Shown in pieces: positions 18,763-27,034 of a DNA stretch of 64,000 bases. Each line of letters begins with the position of its first letter. The first letter of the stretch is position 1. Origin of the DNA: an uncultured Pseudomonadales bacterium. Its GTDB lineage: Bacteria; Pseudomonadota; Gammaproteobacteria; Pseudomonadales; UBA7434. The position numbers were made by a program, and so were the translations under genes. The DNA is taken from assembly GCA_943788835.1 (NCBI GenBank), contig CALSRU010000004.1, forward strand, positions 176,300-240,299, in the 5' to 3' direction. The notes beneath the pieces were generated by a model, which was given only the letters and a program-made list of their open reading frames with translations, was not told the DNA's origin and did not search any database.

Positions 18763-19425
18763 ATGCGCATCATTTTGCTCGGCCCTCCTGGTGCAGGAAA
18801 AGGCACGCAGGCTCAATTTATTATGGAAGAGTTTGGTATACCGCAAATCTCCACCGGCGATATGCTTCGCTCAGCTGTTAAAGAAGGCTCAGAGCTTGGC
18901 TTGAAGGTTAAAGAGGTGATGGCTAGTGGCGGGCTAGTTTCTGACGAGATTATTATCGCATTGGTTAAAGAGCGTATTCAAAAGTCTGACTGTAACAACG
19001 GTTTTCTTTTTGATGGGTTTCCGCGAACAATCCCTCAGGCGCAAGCGTTAATTGATGCGGGCGTGCCGGTCGATAATGTATTGGAAATTTGCGTAGAGGA
19101 CGAAGCTATAGTTAATCGACTAGGTGGGAGACGTGTGCATGAGGGGTCTGGCCGAGTGTATCATGTTGATCACAACCCGCCTAAGCAAGAAGGTGTCGAC
19201 GATATAACTGGCGAACCACTTATTCAGCGCGAAGATGATCAAGAAGCGACAATTAAGAAAAGATTGTCTGTTTATCATGAGCAAACAGAGCTATTGGTCG
19301 ACTTCTACAAAACGATGCAGCCTGACAGTGCGGCCGCAATTCAAGCGCCGGCCTATTTTAGCGTCGCGGGTGTTGGTTCGGTTGATGAAATTAAGGCGAA
19401 AGTACTTAATTGTTTAAAAAAATAA
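18763..19425 (+). CDS. adk: Adenylate kinase
   Basis: 220 residues. The P-loop [10 protein letters not shown] is at residues 7-16; the AMP-binding segment [17 protein letters not shown] and [14 protein letters not shown] are complete. The lid region [20 protein letters not shown] is of the long type without a zinc cluster. It interconverts ATP plus AMP and two ADP. A GAGG ribosome-binding site precedes the ATG. It stands alone, 274 bases after mazG. Confidence 0.97.
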   Translation: MRIILLGPPGAGKGTQAQFIMEEFGIPQISTGDMLRSAVKEGSELGLKVKEVMASGGLVSDEIIIALVKERIQKSDCNNGFLFDGFPRTIPQAQALIDAGVPVDNVLEICVEDEAIVNRLGGRRVHEGSGRVYHVDHNPPKQEGVDDITGEPLIQREDDQEATIKKRLSVYHEQTELLVDFYKTMQPDSAAAIQAPAYFSVAGVGSVDEIKAKVLNCLKK

Positions 19426-20293
19426 GCATGTTACTCAAATAAAGCCCCTTTTTTGCCTTTGATGGACCGCAAGTGTTACTCGTTTTAATGCTGTTGTTTA
19501 AAGCCATGAATAAATAGGTTTTTTATCTTTATACAGTTTTTATAGCATTTGGCACTTTGATCGGGCTTTTTATCTAAAGCCCCTGGATAGGCGAGTGAAT
19601 TACTCAAGGAAGTTCGCAGGCAATGCGCAATGGCTGTTTTTAATCGCATGTCCCGCACCAGTTCCGAGTGAATATTTAAAATATAACGAAGAAAAATTCT
19701 TTTTTAGAATTGCGCGCCCTCTGATTCGGTTATTTACAATCGGCTTTATATCACCGTTGAGTATAAAAAGGCTTGTAGTGCTGAATCTATTGTTATCTTT
19801 GCAACATAGGCGTGTTTGCCGCCCAAAAAACTGAGCTAGTCAAAATCTGCTACATCGCTGATTAAGAAAAGCAGCTGTTTTTTATAATTGGTGCGTGGAA
19901 CTTGTTGTACGGCGATTAAAAAATTTGGTTTTTTTAAGTAACACTTGTTGTCTTAAATTGAGAAAAAACAAAATAATATCCAATTGATATTATTTTGAAT
20001 AACTAACGACTAAATTGAATAAATTGTCTGTTTAAAGAGATAACAGAGTTTTTTTTTCAAAAACAGGCATAAAAATTCATTTTTTCACAAAAAAAAACCT
20101 TGCAAGAGCGTGAATTTAGTTTACTTTTTAACTAAGATGAAGTGTCAGTTGTTAAATGTTGAGTTTTCTTAGAGAGTTGTTTCTTTATTCCCTTAGATTG
20201 CTTAAGCGCAGTATTTAATTTATTGGCTTTTGATCGATCAACGTTGAAATTGTATTTGTCTAGACAACAACATGTAACGTGAGGAGACTCAAC
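19426..20293. other. 868-base AT-rich intergenic region upstream of the histone-like gene
   Basis: No supported gene. A 79-codon GTG frame at 19595-19834 has no ribosome-binding site and no protein-like pattern. A hairpin gggcttt-ttatct-aaagccc lies at 19563-19582 after adk. Between about 19900 and 20110 the sequence is very AT-rich with repeated A and T runs, suggestive of curved DNA, and holds a perfect 12-bp inverted repeat at 19969-19997. The promoter of the histone-like gene probably lies in 20110-20270. Confidence 0.55.
19969..19997. repeat. Perfect 12-bp inverted repeat
   Basis: CAAAATAATATC (19969-19980), a five-base spacer CAATT, then GATATTATTTTG (19986-19997). No T run for a terminator. 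Candidate binding site or cruciform upstream of the lysine-repeat gene. Confidence 0.55.
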
Positions 20294-20764
20294 ATGGCAA
20301 TGGTAAAAAAGAAGGCCGCGACTAAACGCAAGGCCAAGAAAAAAGTAGCTGCTAAGAAGAAAACGGCAGTGAAAAAGAAAACAGCAGCCAAGAAAAAGGC
20401 TGTAGCCAAGAAAAAAGCAACAAAAAAGAAAGTTGTGAAGAAAAAAGCAGCGAAAAAGGCAGTTAAGAAGAAAGCAGTTAAGAAAAAAGTAGCCAAAAAG
20501 AAAGTCGCTAAGAAAAAAGTAGCTAAAAAGAAGGTAGCCAAGAAAAAAGTAGCTAAGAAGAAGGTAGCCAAGAAAAAAGTAGCTAAGAAGAAGGTAGCCA
20601 AGAAGAAGGTAGCCAAGAAGAAGGTAGCTAAGAAGAAGGTAGCTAAGAAGAAGGTAGCTAAAAAGAAGGTAGTTAAGAAAAAAGTAGCTAAAAAGAAGGT
20701 AGCCAAGAAGAAAGCAGTAAAGAAAACGGCTAAACGTAAGCCGGGCCGACCCCGCAAGGGCTAA
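20294..20764 (+). CDS. Lysine-repeat histone H1-like DNA-binding protein
   Basis: 156 residues from ATG 20294, which has GAGGAG nine bases upstream. Almost the whole protein is Lys, Ala and Val: irregular KKKxA blocks at the start, then more than a dozen nearly perfect KKKVA pentapeptides (about residues 65-140), then a tail [10 protein letters not shown] that resembles an AT-hook (GRP core between basic residues). No folded domain is seen. Such tails occur in AlgP of Pseudomonas and in Hc1-like proteins, which bind DNA non-specifically and affect nucleoid structure and gene expression. The exact regulatory targets are unknown. The repeat number is likely to vary between strains. Confidence 0.85.
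   Translation: MAMVKKKAATKRKAKKKVAAKKKTAVKKKTAAKKKAVAKKKATKKKVVKKKAAKKAVKKKAVKKKVAKKKVAKKKVAKKKVAKKKVAKKKVAKKKVAKKKVAKKKVAKKKVAKKKVAKKKVAKKKVVKKKVAKKKVAKKKAVKKTAKRKPGRPRKG
20479..20712 (+). repeat. 15-bp coding tandem repeat (KKKVA units)
   Basis: The DNA repeats a 15-base unit close to GTAGCTAAGAAGAAG, with synonymous changes (gcc/gct, aag/aaa). One unit has GTT replacing GCT. It is a candidate for slipped-strand variation that would lengthen or shorten the basic tail in frame. Confidence 0.85.
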
Positions 20765-20768
20765 GCTG

Positions 20769-20798
20769 AAAAACCCCTCCTAGTGAGGGGTTTTTTTT
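20769..20798. terminator. Strong bidirectional terminator
   Basis: AAAAACCCCTC (20769-20779), loop, GAGGGGTTTTT (20785-20795) with more T residues. It ends the histone-like gene on the plus strand, and on the minus strand the A run becomes a T run, so it could also stop readthrough from mobA. Confidence 0.9.
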
Positions 20799-20899
20799 AC
20801 CTAAATAAAAGGGGTGCAATCAAAGTAGCCAATACTTGTTGTGAGCATGCGTCATTCGAGAAGATTTCCCACTTCTTGGATGTACTTATCAGTGCTTTT

Positions 20900-21598
20900 T
20901 TAAGAACTGTACTGCTCGAGTTTGGCAAAGTCAGAGGGATAATTAATATTAACGCCAATATCCTGGCCTGAAAGCGACAGAGTGCTGGTATTGAGTCGCT
21001 TTAGCCAGTGTTTGACTGAGAGATTGGCAGGCTGTTGGCAGGACGCATCGAGTGTTTGTTGCATAGCATATGTTGCACTCTCGACCTCCAGGAGTAATAG
21101 TAGTCGTGCATGATCATCACCGACTACCGGATAGGCTGCGCTGCTGTTTGTTTGGTCGAGGAGTTTCGCCAGATCATTCACCAAACCCTGGGGTATAACG
21201 GGACTATCACAACTGCATACCATGATATGGCTCGGTGTGTTGAAATCCCCATGATTGGTTTTTTTGTCGTACCATTCGAGCAGAGCAAAGATCCCCGATA
21301 AAGGCCCGCTATCGGCAGGTAGTATTGAATCACGCAATATCAGCGGTTGATATTGCGTGTGGTAGGGGTGGCGATATTTTTTTGATAACTGCTGATAGCG
21401 TTGTAAATTATTATTGCAACTGATGGTTACCTTGCTTACCTGCGGTGCAAGTCTTTTGACAACATGTTCAGTTAGCGGTAATCCGCGCCATAGTTGCAGT
21501 CCTTTATCAATGCTGCCAAAGCGACGGGAGCGGCCACCAGCCAATACCAGTCCGGCGATCTGTTGTTTCGCAATAGGCGTGCTAGTTAGCGTGGTCAT
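20900..21598 (-). CDS. mobA: Molybdenum cofactor guanylyltransferase
   Basis: 232 residues from the ATG at 21598; the frame runs back to 21700 but the extra 34 residues are not family-like. The nucleotidyltransferase motif LVLAGGRSRRFGSIDKGL is at about residues 16-33, GPLSGIFALLEW follows, and MVCSCDSPVIP is the metal-binding Asp region. It links GMP to molybdopterin, giving the cofactor of DMSO-reductase-type enzymes. No other Mo-cofactor gene is in the window, so this is an isolated copy. Confidence 0.92.
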   Translation of the reverse strand: MTTLTSTPIAKQQIAGLVLAGGRSRRFGSIDKGLQLWRGLPLTEHVVKRLAPQVSKVTISCNNNLQRYQQLSKKYRHPYHTQYQPLILRDSILPADSGPLSGIFALLEWYDKKTNHGDFNTPSHIMVCSCDSPVIPQGLVNDLAKLLDQTNSSAAYPVVGDDHARLLLLLEVESATYAMQQTLDASCQQPANLSVKHWLKRLNTSTLSLSGQDIGVNINYPSDFAKLEQYSS

Positions 21599-21738
21599 GT
21601 TTGCTCGGAAAATTCGCTGGGTTGTTTTTTTAATAATGTGGCAAAAGGCATTGCTTAGCTTGTGAATCCAGCTTTTAGTGTAACATTTGATTCCTACCAA
21701 GGTTTGCTTTCCTTACTTGCTTATACGGGGCCAATTTT

Positions 21739-22467
21739 TTGAATATTCTTGCGCTGGAAACCAGCGGCACACACAGTCAGGTGGCACTGTTACATGACGG
21801 GGTTTTACTTCAGCGCACGGAGCAGAAGCCATCGCACTCTCGAATCTTATTAAATCTGATTGAGGAGGTTCTTGAGCAGGCAGGGCTCGATTTGAAGCGT
21901 TTGGATTGTGTTGCGGTGTGTGTAGGTCCGGGCTCGTTTACTGGGTTACGAATTGGTATTGCTGTTGCGCAGGGTTTAGCGTTTGCCGCCCAGTTACCTA
22001 TTGTGCCGGTATCTTCGCTGGCAGTTTTGGCGTTTGATTTCTACATTGATCACAAACAAGAGAGAGACGCTGGCGCTTTAGTTTTAGCCACCATTGATGC
22101 ACGCAAGAGCGAGGTCTATTGCGGTTGGTATTGCAGTGACCATGGTGGTGTCAGACTCGTAGGTAAACAGCAGGTATTGCCGCCTAGCGAATTGCCCAGC
22201 GTGCCAGTTTCTTCATTGGTCGATAATAATTCTACATTGACTGAGTTGGCGGTGGATAATGCAGCGAGGTATATCCTGGGGTCGGGCATGCTTTATAGGG
22301 CGCAGATGCCTGAGTGGGCTAGTAGTCTTTTGAGTCTTGATAGCTGCAATGCGGCGCCGTCGGTAGGCGGAGTGATAGGATTGGCTGAGCACCAATTTAT
22401 GCGTAGAGAAACCGTTAAATCTACCGAGTTGCGACCCATTTATGTGCGCGACAAGGTTACCGACTAA
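21739..22467 (+). CDS. tsaB: tRNA threonylcarbamoyladenosine biosynthesis protein TsaB
   Basis: 242 residues. The start codon appears to be TTG at 21739, because NILALETSGTHSQVALLHDG directly follows and no ATG or GTG fits upstream. The block VCVGPGSFTGLRIGIAVAQG is the family signature. TsaB is an ASKHA-fold scaffold that pairs with TsaD for the t6A modification of ANN-decoding tRNAs. A divergent mobA gene lies 140 bases away. Confidence 0.93.
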   Translation: MNILALETSGTHSQVALLHDGVLLQRTEQKPSHSRILLNLIEEVLEQAGLDLKRLDCVAVCVGPGSFTGLRIGIAVAQGLAFAAQLPIVPVSSLAVLAFDFYIDHKQERDAGALVLATIDARKSEVYCGWYCSDHGGVRLVGKQQVLPPSELPSVPVSSLVDNNSTLTELAVDNAARYILGSGMLYRAQMPEWASSLLSLDSCNAAPSVGGVIGLAEHQFMRRETVKSTELRPIYVRDKVTD

Positions 22468-22651
22468 GGCAATTTGAACTGCTATGCTTTTATAGGCTTG
22501 ATAATAAAGAGCGACGTTCTTATTATAAAAACCGACTGTTTTGCGTAATGACTTAACGATTGGTGAATACTTAACGGTAGTTTTTGAGCCGTGATTTTAC
22601 TTAATGACGTTAGCGCGCTCTCGTCTTTGACCAACTGGGTATTTGCTTTAA

Positions 22652-23506
22652 ATGGATTTCATCCAAACATTTCTTTTGGCTCTCATTCAAGGGGTCTCCG
22701 AGTTTTTGCCTATTTCGAGCTCGGCTCATCTGATTTTGCCGGCGCAGCTACTCAAGTGGCCCGATCAAGGACTGCTATTTGATGTGGCCGTGCATGTGGG
22801 CTCACTCAGCGCGGTTATTTTTTATTTTAGGCATGAGTTGCGCGCAATGGCTAGGGCTTGGCTCGTAAGCTTTGCTTCTGTGCCTTTGCTACTCAATGGG
22901 CGTTCGGGGGTTGGCGTTAAAAGCTGGGTCAAAGATCCGCAGGCACAATTAGCCTGGATGCTCATCCTGGCTTCGTTGCCGACAGTGGCGGTGGGTTTTT
23001 TAGCGAAAGATTTTATTGGCACTCATTTGCGTTCAACCGCAGTTATTGCGACCACAACGTTGGTGTTTGGTTTATTGCTCGGTATAGCTGAGTGGCGCAG
23101 TAGGCGCAACGTACAAGCACTGCCACTGAGTTTCAGGCTAGCGATGCTCATCGGTGCCGCTCAGGTATTTGCACTGGTGCCCGGCACTTCACGCTCGGGC
23201 GTGACCATAACTGCAGCGGTGCTGCTGGGCATGTCAAAAAAAGAGGGCGCAAACTTTTCTTTCTTATTATCTATTCCGATCATTTTTGGCGCTGGTTGCC
23301 TGCTCAGTATCGAGTTATTTGAGCAAAATACGATCGTCCATTGGCCGCAATTATTTACCGCAGTGTTGGTGAGTGCGGTGAGTGCCTGGTGTTGTATTGC
23401 GTTATTTCTGCGCGTAATTGAGCGCATTGGGCTCATGCCATTTGTTTGGTATCGACTGGTTCTTGGCTTGGCGTTGATTGTGCTAATGATTACGTCAGGC
23501 GCTTGA
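22652..23506 (+). CDS. uppP: Undecaprenyl-diphosphatase UppP (BacA)
   Basis: 284 residues, polytopic. Both active-site blocks are present: LIQGVSEFLPISSSAHLIL near the N-terminus and FALVPGTSRSGVTITAAVLL at about residues 170-189. It converts undecaprenyl diphosphate to the monophosphate in the inner membrane and thus recycles the peptidoglycan lipid carrier; overproduction gives bacitracin resistance. It stands alone. Confidence 0.96.
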   Translation: MDFIQTFLLALIQGVSEFLPISSSAHLILPAQLLKWPDQGLLFDVAVHVGSLSAVIFYFRHELRAMARAWLVSFASVPLLLNGRSGVGVKSWVKDPQAQLAWMLILASLPTVAVGFLAKDFIGTHLRSTAVIATTTLVFGLLLGIAEWRSRRNVQALPLSFRLAMLIGAAQVFALVPGTSRSGVTITAAVLLGMSKKEGANFSFLLSIPIIFGAGCLLSIELFEQNTIVHWPQLFTAVLVSAVSAWCCIALFLRVIERIGLMPFVWYRLVLGLALIVLMITSGA

Positions 23507-23604
23507 GCCTGCAGCGTGCCAAACACCACACCCGCCATATTGCCCGTTTAGTGTCGCCGCAGTGTGCCGCGTTGGCATTGGAAGGGCTAGGCGGTGATCA
23601 GGCC

Positions 23605-23632
23605 CTTGCGCGAGCATCGACAGGCGCTATAA
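23605..23632 (+). promoter_or_regulatory. Sigma-70-type promoter of the small downstream gene
   Basis: TTGCGC, a 16-base spacer and TATAAT near 23627-23632. It lies about 80 bases before the TTG start of the 119-residue gene. Confidence 0.5.
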
Positions 23633-23709
23633 TCGGGCGCACTTACTCAGCGCAGCACCGCTTTAAACGCGGCTCGAGGCGCGGACAAGTTTCAGTTGAG
23701 GACGGCTAA

Positions 23710-24069
23710 TTGCCCATTTCGTCAGTTACCAATGGCTCTACCTATCTTCCCGCCCAGGGGCGAGAGGCGCGCTCGCGTCCGGCCATTGTTGAAATTGATG
23801 ATAAAAGTGGTGAGGTAAGCGATCAGCGTGGTGAGGCACAGCGGCAATTTGCGGAACTAGATGCTGGATCTGAACGCCGTGTTATCACATCGGTAAGTCA
23901 GCTTGATAGTCAAGATAGTAGTCAGCGCTTTCGCGCCAGTCCATCCTTTGAAAACTTGTCCTCGGCACAGAGTAATGCGGTGCTTAGCTATTTGTCGACC
24001 CAGAGCCTAGGTGCGACCGAAGCGCCTGCGGGTAGCGAATTAATTGTTGGTGTCGATACATTTGTTTAG
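23710..24069 (+). CDS. Small conserved-looking hypothetical protein, TTG start
   Basis: 119 residues starting at TTG 23710 with GAGG eight bases upstream and a credible promoter before it. The middle is hydrophilic and charged; the C-terminal third SSAQSNAVLSYLSTQSLGA and the ending GSELIVGVDTFV look like a conserved helix plus tail seen in small gammaproteobacterial proteins of unknown function. No signal peptide or membrane segment. I cannot assign a role. Reading frame and ribosome-binding site support expression. Confidence 0.65.
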   Translation: MPISSVTNGSTYLPAQGREARSRPAIVEIDDKSGEVSDQRGEAQRQFAELDAGSERRVITSVSQLDSQDSSQRFRASPSFENLSSAQSNAVLSYLSTQSLGATEAPAGSELIVGVDTFV

Positions 24070-24357
24070 CCACAAATACTTCAGGCATATTGTTGTTTAG
24101 CTCGTGTTGCTGAGTACCAATGCTTGGCGCGCAATCTCTACTTGCCTTATCGGGCTCGCCTATCAAATTCAGCTAAGACCGAGCAGCCTTTGCGTATGTT
24201 GTACCTATTCAAGATGGGCAGGATTGCCGAGGCTCATTGTGCGACTGTTAAGAAGTTATGGTTTGATAGGCTATTGATTACTACAATAGATCTATCGATG
24301 TAATAAAAACTTGCCGTGATAAACAGTGGCTGAACCGATAACTCCCCAGGAAAATGT

Positions 24358-25710
24358 ATGACCATCCAGCATGACAGCCAGCCCAACACAATAACCTCGC
24401 GACGCGAGGTTATTAACCGCGGGATCTGCAATTTCATTGATCAGTCGCCGACGCCTTTTCATGCCACGCAGAGTATAAGTAAATTATTATCCGAGGCGGG
24501 CTTTCAGTTACTGGATGAGAGTGAGTGCTGGACACTTAAAGCGGGCAAAAAATATTACGTTACCCGCAATCAATCTTCATTGATCGCCTGGCAGCAAGGG
24601 GCAAAGCCTGTGGCTGAGTGCGGTTGGCGAATGCTGGGTGCGCATACCGATAGCCCATGCCTGAAAATAAAACCACAGCCAGATCTGCATAAGCATAATG
24701 CTTGGAGACTTGGTGTAGAAGTATATGGGGGCGCGCTGCTGAACCCATGGTTCGATCGAGATTTGTCTATTGCGGGCCGTGTGCATTACTCAGATGGCTC
24801 TGGAGCGATTCAATCGGCGTTAGTTGATTTTAAATGCCCGATCGCAACAATTCCGAGCCTAGCTATTCACTTAGATCGCGAAGCGAATAAGTCTCGGACA
24901 ATCAATCCTCAGCAGCATTTGCCGGTATTGTTAAGCGTCGATGCGCAAGTAAGTGATGGTGATTTTCAGCAGTTGCTAATTGAGCAAGTCGAGCGTAACC
25001 AAGCGTCAGACAATGGAGTGGGCGAGCGAAAAGTTCTCGATCATGAGCTGTACCTTTACGATACTCAGTCAGCAGCCATTATTGGTTTACATGGTGATTT
25101 TATTGCTGCAGCCAGGCTTGATAACTTGCTTTCTTGCTATGTCGACACCCAAGCCTTAATTCATGCGTGTGACGAACGGGGGCCTGCTGCGGATTGGTCG
25201 CTCTTAGTGTGTAGTGATCACGAAGAGGTGGGGAGCCAAACGGCCGCTGGGGCAGGTGGTCCATTTTTGTCACAGGTGCTTCAGCGTATTGAATCAGAGC
25301 CGAGTAATCTAGCTCGTGCTTTATCTTGCTCGATGCTTATTTCTACAGATAACGCTCATGCACTGCACCCTAATTATGCCGATAAACTCGATGCGAATCA
25401 TGCGCCTCTTATGAACGGAGGCCCAGTTATTAAAGTAAATGCGAATCAACGCTACGCATCAAATAGCGAGACGCAGGCCGTCTTTCGCGCTATTTGTAGT
25501 GCGCGAGATATCCCTGTGCAAAACTTTGTGATGCGCAGTGACATGGCTTGCGGTAGTACGATTGGTCCAATTACTGCGAGCGAATTGGGAGTCAAAACAC
25601 TCGATATTGGCTTGCCTACATTTGCCATGCACTCCATACGAGAACTGGCTGGCAGTCATGATGCACTGCTGATGCACGAAGCGCTCAAAGCGTTTTACGC
25701 TCGCTTGTAG
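24358..25710 (+). CDS. apeB: M18 family aminopeptidase
   Basis: 450 residues, a little longer than the usual 430. Metal-binding and catalytic blocks of the M18 family are complete: MLGAHTDSPCLKIKP, GGALLNPWFDRDLSIAGR, ARLDNLLSCYV, CSDHEEVGSQTAAGAGGPFL and STDNAHALHPNYADK. It is a cytosolic zinc peptidase, related to aspartyl aminopeptidase, that removes N-terminal acidic or neutral residues. The first 15 residues (MTIQHDSQPNTITSR) precede the family start, so a slightly later start is possible. An upstream palindrome, CCTCGCGACGCGAGG at 24394-24408, lies within this coding start. Confidence 0.94.
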   Translation: MTIQHDSQPNTITSRREVINRGICNFIDQSPTPFHATQSISKLLSEAGFQLLDESECWTLKAGKKYYVTRNQSSLIAWQQGAKPVAECGWRMLGAHTDSPCLKIKPQPDLHKHNAWRLGVEVYGGALLNPWFDRDLSIAGRVHYSDGSGAIQSALVDFKCPIATIPSLAIHLDREANKSRTINPQQHLPVLLSVDAQVSDGDFQQLLIEQVERNQASDNGVGERKVLDHELYLYDTQSAAIIGLHGDFIAAARLDNLLSCYVDTQALIHACDERGPAADWSLLVCSDHEEVGSQTAAGAGGPFLSQVLQRIESEPSNLARALSCSMLISTDNAHALHPNYADKLDANHAPLMNGGPVIKVNANQRYASNSETQAVFRAICSARDIPVQNFVMRSDMACGSTIGPITASELGVKTLDIGLPTFAMHSIRELAGSHDALLMHEALKAFYARL

Positions 25711-25791
25711 GTTTGGTTTTTTAGATGCCTGCTCACTCGCTACTGCAAGATCCTATCACCTCTCTTTCTCTACCAGTTTGACGGTTAAACC

Positions 25792-26997
25792 ATGCGTGTT
25801 TTATTGTTGTCTGCTTATGATGCATTGAGTCATCGCTATTGGCGCGAAGGCATGGTCGAAAATTTTCCCGATGTCGATTGGATCGTGCTGAGCTTGCCGC
25901 CACGCTATTTTAATTTTCGGGTGCGCACCAATCCTATTAGCTGGCTGTTAGAGCAGCGCGTGGCGTTAGAGCAAGACTATGACTTAATAATTGCGACGTC
26001 ATTGGTTGATGTAGTGACCGTAAGAGGTTTGTTTGCCAACTTAGCGCAGGTGCCGCTGTGGCTCTACTGCCACGAAAATCAATTCGCCTATCCGAGTTCA
26101 GCGCAAACTGCGAATAATAAACGCGCATTACTTGAGCCACAGATGGTATTTTTATATGGCTGTTTGTGTGCTGATGCTATTAGTTTTAATTCCGACTGGA
26201 ATCGTTCTACAGCTCTGGCGGGTATGCGGCAACTGGTGGCGCGATTTCCCGAAAAATGGAATTCCGCTTTGATTACTACTATTGCCAACAAGGCCGACGT
26301 GCTGCCCGTGCCGCTGCAACTCCATGCCTCACAGCCATTATCCGCATTACTGCTGGACAGCGACCGTCAATCAAGCGATGAAGGCACGCATAATAATGTT
26401 CCCCTTGCAGCGTGGGGTGCCGATCGACCGTGTCAACTTGTTTGGAATCATCGCTGGGAATACGACAAGGGCCCAGAGCATTTATTAGCCCTAATCGTTG
26501 CGTTAAAAGACAGCGGTTTGCATTGCACTATCCATGTGGTGGGTCAGCAGTTTCGACAATTGCCGGATAGCTTTGAGCAGATTAAGCAGTTGCTCACCGT
26601 TGATGGGCCTGCATCGAATCGTTTACGTTTAGGACAATGGGGTTTTGTAGAATCGCGTACAGAATATGTAAGCCTGCTGAAGTCATGTGATGTCGTGATC
26701 TCAACTGCGCTACATGATTTTCAGGGTATTGCCGTTCTTGAGGCTGTACAGCAGGGCTGTTTACCATTGTTACCTAATCAGCTTGTCTATCCAGAGCAGT
26801 TCGCTGCGACGTATTTGTATGATTGGCATCCCGCACCGGCAATTAATGCTGATGCAATGGTAGCTAAGCTAGGTGAGTGGCGGCGACCCCAAGCACGGCC
26901 ACACTGTCCTGCACTTGACCATTATGCTTGGTCGCAGTTGCAGGCAAGATATGATCTGAAAATGACGGTACTCGCCACCCATGCGCCTGCGGCTTAG
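25792..26997 (+). CDS. tRNA-queuosine mannosyltransferase-like (DUF3524 glycosyltransferase)
   Basis: 401 residues. The N-terminal half (RVLLLSAYDALSHRYWREGM, PPRYFNFRVRTNPISWLLE, WLYCHENQFAYPSS) is the DUF3524 domain of the GTDC1/QTMAN family, which attaches mannose to queuosine in tRNA-Asp. The C-terminal half contains a group-1 glycosyltransferase region with WNHRWEYDKGPEHLLALI and DVVISTALHDFQGIAVLEA. The family was first named from animal enzymes; the bacterial role is inferred. It follows apeB by 81 bases. Confidence 0.85.
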   Translation: MRVLLLSAYDALSHRYWREGMVENFPDVDWIVLSLPPRYFNFRVRTNPISWLLEQRVALEQDYDLIIATSLVDVVTVRGLFANLAQVPLWLYCHENQFAYPSSAQTANNKRALLEPQMVFLYGCLCADAISFNSDWNRSTALAGMRQLVARFPEKWNSALITTIANKADVLPVPLQLHASQPLSALLLDSDRQSSDEGTHNNVPLAAWGADRPCQLVWNHRWEYDKGPEHLLALIVALKDSGLHCTIHVVGQQFRQLPDSFEQIKQLLTVDGPASNRLRLGQWGFVESRTEYVSLLKSCDVVISTALHDFQGIAVLEAVQQGCLPLLPNQLVYPEQFAATYLYDWHPAPAINADAMVAKLGEWRRPQARPHCPALDHYAWSQLQARYDLKMTVLATHAPAA

Positions 26998-27034
26998 CCA
27001 AACACATCTGCAAATTTTTCGTTAAAAAACCTAT

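Noticed and set aside
19595..19834. 79-codon GTG-start frame after adk
   Set aside because: No ribosome-binding site, random-looking composition, in an AT-rich non-coding stretch.
20260..20757. Minus-strand frame with [11 protein letters not shown] repeats
   Set aside because: It is the antisense of the Lys-repeat gene; the repeats follow from AAG/GCT codons on the other strand.
23446..23709. 87-codon frame overlapping the end of uppP
   Set aside because: It begins inside uppP in another frame and contains the promoter of the next gene; no protein-like pattern.
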